Source of the DNA: an uncultured Clostridia bacterium
GTDB taxonomy: Bacteria; Bacillota; Clostridia; Lachnospirales; Anaerotignaceae
DNA length: 64,000 nt
Direction of reading: 5' to 3'
Assembly (NCBI GenBank): GCA_944379995.1
Contig: CALWGF010000003.1
Location: 62,001-126,000 of the forward strand
The position numbers and the translations under genes are program-made. Positions 61,752-64,000 of the stretch are shown piece after piece; the stretch's first letter is position 1; every line of letters begins with the position of its first letter. Below the pieces are notes generated by a model. That model made no database searches, was not told the DNA's origin, and saw nothing but the letters and a program-made list of their open reading frames with translations.

Positions 61752-62003
61752 TTAATAATACCTTTCTTTTAAAACAACAACAGCTTTTTTAATTACTTTA
61801 AAGTCTTGTTTCATTATATATCTACATTTTTTACCTAATAAAAAATTTTTATTTTTATTTTTTACTTTAATATTTTTTTTACTTTTTCCACCTCTGAAAA
61901 AATTTAATATATTAAAAAACTTTCTAAATATATAAAATAAATATTTTATATTTGAAAACCAATAAATACCACTTTGAAAATACCCAATAATATCTTTATT
62001 CAT
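61752..62003 (-). CDS. small, highly basic protein of unknown function (83 aa)
   Basis: Not recognised. The first 40 residues are aromatic and hydrophobic (GIYWFSNIKYLFYIFRKFFNILNFF), possibly one membrane-associated helix. The middle is a Lys-rich stretch (GGKSKKNIKVKNKNKNFLLGKK), and the end KQDFKVIKKAVVVLKERYY is again basic. AAGGAGG lies 11 bases before the ATG. It precedes the lipoprotein gene by 36 bases. It may be a real co-transcribed gene, but low-complexity AT-rich coding sequence makes this uncertain. Confidence 0.5.
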   Translation of the reverse strand: MNKDIIGYFQSGIYWFSNIKYLFYIFRKFFNILNFFRGGKSKKNIKVKNKNKNFLLGKKCRYIMKQDFKVIKKAVVVLKERYY

Positions 62004-62170
62004 AATTAAAAATTCCTCCTTATTACTTCTAGGAACTGATATTATCTTTTTAAGAATTATATCACTTTACATTTAATGTAGTCAAATATAGTATAACCCT
62101 TTAATTATATGTAAAACACAAATATAAAAACTGTACTTTTTAATAAATTGTTAACAAGTGTAATAAGTGG

Positions 62171-62199
62171 TTTACAAAATTGTAATATACATATATAAT
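62171..62199 (+). promoter_or_regulatory. promoter of the M23 peptidase gene
   Basis: TTTACA (62171-62176) and TATAAT (62194-62199) with a 17-base spacer. The -10 box overlaps an in-frame ATG at 62198, which rules that ATG out as the start. Confidence 0.78.
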
Positions 62200-62242
62200 G
62201 TATATCGTTGTCGTGTATGAAAATTATGGAAAGGTGATTGTT

Positions 62243-63301
62243 TTGTCTTTAAAAATTGAAAGTTTACTTAATAATTTAAGAAATGAAAGCGAATTGACAT
62301 ATATTATACATCAGAATAATAGTAGTATGGTAACCAGTCCATCTTTTATGAAAAAACATTGTGTAAAAATATTATATTTATTTATAGCTGCCGCTGTTAC
62401 AACTGGTGGTATTTCTGCTATGAATAAGATAAATACTCTTTCTGCAGCTGTTGAAGAATCACAAAACAAACTTAAACAGTCAGAAATAATTAACAGTCAG
62501 CTTATGGAAAGAGCTAATAATCTTGAAAATCAAAACAGCCAGTTAGAAAATCAAAATACATCTTTAGAAAATGAATTTAATACTATAATACAAAAAGCTG
62601 ATGAACTTGAAAATAAAATAAATGAACTCAATGGTGTAAAAGATGAGCTTTACAATACACTTGATGAAATGAGCAGTATTGGACAGCAATATAAAGAAAC
62701 AATACTTGCAGAGTCAGAAAACACAGAACCAAAAAAATTTACAGCTTTAGTTTATACACCACTTGAAAAAACATCATCACTTACAAATACTTTTGCTTCT
62801 ATTGAAAGTATGATAAACTTAAATTCAGCTGATTTTATAGCAGCAGCTGATAATGTAACAACAACTCTTGCAAGTAATCAGGCAGAATTTGCTTCAAAAG
62901 TTCTTGAAGGTGTTACAATACCTTCATTATGGCCTGCTAATGGTAGAGTATCTTCAGAATTTGCTGATAGAACAGACCCAATAGACGGAGGATATGAGTA
63001 TCATAAGGGTATTGATATTTCTGTACCTACTGGCAGTTCTGTATGTGCAACAGCTGGAGGAAAAGTAGTAACATCAAAATACAGCAGTAGTTATGGATAT
63101 TATATTGTTATTGACCATGGAAATGAATATAAAACATTATATGCTCATAACTCTGAACTTCTTGTAAATGTTGGTGACTATGTTGAAGCTGGACAGCAAA
63201 TAGCAATTTCAGGTGCAACAGGAAATGTAACAGGACCTCATGTACATTATGAAGTTATAGAAAATGGTGTTAATGTAAATCCTCGTGATTTTATGGCATA
63301 A
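62243..63301 (+). CDS. M23-family cell-wall endopeptidase with coiled coil (352 aa)
   Basis: Membrane-anchored LytM-type protein facing the wall. One membrane segment (residues about 41-58), a coiled coil (62-135, LENQNSQLENQNTSLENEF), and a C-terminal peptidase M23 domain with zinc ligands in YHKGIDISV and a final HVHYEV, plus LYAHNSELLVNVGD. All ligands are kept, so it is probably active rather than a regulator. The start is TTG 62243 with AAAGG 8 bases upstream; the upstream ATG lies within the promoter. EnvC- and SpoIIQ-like proteins share this build. Monocistronic with its own terminator. Confidence 0.9.
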   Translation: MSLKIESLLNNLRNESELTYIIHQNNSSMVTSPSFMKKHCVKILYLFIAAAVTTGGISAMNKINTLSAAVEESQNKLKQSEIINSQLMERANNLENQNSQLENQNTSLENEFNTIIQKADELENKINELNGVKDELYNTLDEMSSIGQQYKETILAESENTEPKKFTALVYTPLEKTSSLTNTFASIESMINLNSADFIAAADNVTTTLASNQAEFASKVLEGVTIPSLWPANGRVSSEFADRTDPIDGGYEYHKGIDISVPTGSSVCATAGGKVVTSKYSSSYGYYIVIDHGNEYKTLYAHNSELLVNVGDYVEAGQQIAISGATGNVTGPHVHYEVIENGVNVNPRDFMA

Positions 63302-63304
63302 AAA

Positions 63305-63349
63305 TAAAAAGCCAATATGACAAAATTGTCATAATGGCTTTATTTATTT
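63305..63349. terminator. bidirectional terminator between the M23 gene and trmL
   Basis: Stem AAAGCCAATATGACA / TGTCATAATGGCTTT (14 of 15 pairs) with a 4-base loop between convergent genes. Confidence 0.85.
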
Positions 63350-63351
63350 TT

Positions 63352-63840
63352 TTACCATTTATATTTATGAAGTTGTCCTTCTTTAAGTAATCCATTAAAA
63401 TTCTGTTGTCTTAATGCCTCATAAAGTATTATTGCAACAGAATTTGAAAGATTAAGACTTCTTGCTTCTCCAAACATAGGAATTCTTACAGATGTTTCTT
63501 CATGTTGCAAAAGTATTTCTTCTGGAATACCTGCACTCTCTTTACCAAAAACAATATAGTCATTTTCATTATACTCTACTTCTGTGTATACTTTTTTTGC
63601 CTTTGTTGTTGCCATAAAAAGTTTTGCACCTTTATTTTTTTCAATAAAGTCTTCCCAATTTTCATAATATCTTATATCAAGAAGATGCCAATAATCAAGC
63701 CCTGCCCTTTTAAGATATTTATCTTCAACAGAAAATCCTAAAGGTTTTATTAAATGTAAAACAGACTGTGTAACAGCACAAGTTCTTGCTATATTACCTG
63801 CATTTTGTGGGATTTCCGGTTCATGTAATACAATATGCAT
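63352..63840 (-). CDS. trmL: tRNA (cytidine(34)-2'-O)-methyltransferase TrmL (162 aa)
   Basis: SPOUT-class methylase acting on the wobble base of tRNA-Leu. Motifs: HIVLHEPEIPQNAGNIARTCAVT at the start, HLIKPLGFS, RAGLDYWHLLD, and the knot region YIVFGKESAGIPEEIL and IPMFGEARSLNLSNSVAIILYEALRQ. The ATG at 63840 has AAAGGAAT upstream; the in-frame codon three residues earlier overlaps that site. Length matches the family. Confidence 0.95.
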   Translation of the reverse strand: MHIVLHEPEIPQNAGNIARTCAVTQSVLHLIKPLGFSVEDKYLKRAGLDYWHLLDIRYYENWEDFIEKNKGAKLFMATTKAKKVYTEVEYNENDYIVFGKESAGIPEEILLQHEETSVRIPMFGEARSLNLSNSVAIILYEALRQQNFNGLLKEGQLHKYKW

Positions 63841-64000
63841 TATTATCATTCCTTTTTTATATTGTTTAAAATTTACAAAATATTCTATCATATACATATA
63901 ATAAAAACAACAAAATATAAAATATTCTTTATTTTAAGTACATAAACTATTGACTTAATAGCAACAATATATTATTATTAGATAACAACAATTATTAATA

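Noticed and set aside
62198..62242. ATG 62198 as start of the M23 peptidase
   Set aside because: The codon overlaps the -10 box of the likely promoter, so it would not be in the transcript.

Overview
The window is ordinary chromosome from a very AT-rich (roughly 28% GC by eye) Gram-positive, endospore-forming member of the Clostridia, probably a Lachnospiraceae-like lineage. The support is: a complete spoIIIAA-AH operon, a GerMN-domain protein, a SpoIID-domain protein, T-box leaders on two aminoacyl-tRNA synthetase genes, a Firmicutes-type cell-wall cluster, strong AGGAGG-type ribosome sites and a clear share of TTG start codons. No prophage, insertion sequence, CRISPR array, rRNA operon or replication origin was seen.

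Layout. 1-1790: 5' part of thrS (minus strand, runs off the window) behind a threonine T-box. 1.9-4.7 kb: a lysine exporter (LysO) split into two overlapping genes, an XRE regulator with an operator-like inverted repeat and two small divergent genes, and a membrane-anchored C39-like cysteine peptidase. 4.7-8.6 kb: ACT regulator-hom-thrB-aspartokinase operon (minus). 8.6-13.4 kb: a HAD phosphatase, two plus-strand genes (an unrecognised 527-residue protein and a CobD/HisC-like aminotransferase) and a DUF3885-like protein. 13.4-16.4 kb: valS with a valine T-box. 16.4-29.2 kb: a cell-wall/division cluster read rsmH, ftsL-like, two PASTA penicillin-binding proteins, murE, murF, mraY, murD, ftsW, yjbQ. 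It has no mraZ immediately upstream and no murG/divIB/ftsZ after ftsW. 29.6-34.4 kb: pspC, radC, DUF402, PilZ and a SpoIID-SLH lipoprotein. 34.4-34.7 kb: 6S RNA. 34.7-42.4 kb: lspA-like, topB and the spoIIIA operon. 42.5-48.9 kb (plus): a LytTR regulator, the aromatic operon aroF-tyrA-aroA-SGNH hydrolase, and a secreted stalk-domain protein. 48.9-51.8 kb: nicotinamidase, tRNA-Leu, an orphan D12 adenine methylase, a frameshifted pentapeptide-repeat gene, and a tandemly duplicated tRNA-Arg/tRNA-Gly pair. 51.9-63.8 kb: phosphoesterase, RdgB, GerMN protein, cell-wall amidase, a Lon-like protease, rimI-tsaB-tsaE, a lipoprotein, an M23 endopeptidase and trmL.

How it fits together. The genes supply amino-acid precursors (Asp family, aromatics), load tRNAs under T-box control, build septal and spore peptidoglycan (Mur enzymes, SEDS protein, PBPs, SpoIID-, amidase- and M23-type hydrolases), and form the SpoIIIA mother-cell to forespore channel. 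The t6A pathway is represented by TsaB and TsaE.

I found no convincing undescribed multi-gene system. The items most worth a second look are: the XRE/small-protein divergent module, a LytTR regulator whose best-placed start codon is ATT, a hairpin that overlaps the ribosome site of the second PBP gene (whose third active-site motif reads KTA), the pentapeptide frameshift, the duplicated tRNA units, and a few unassigned proteins.
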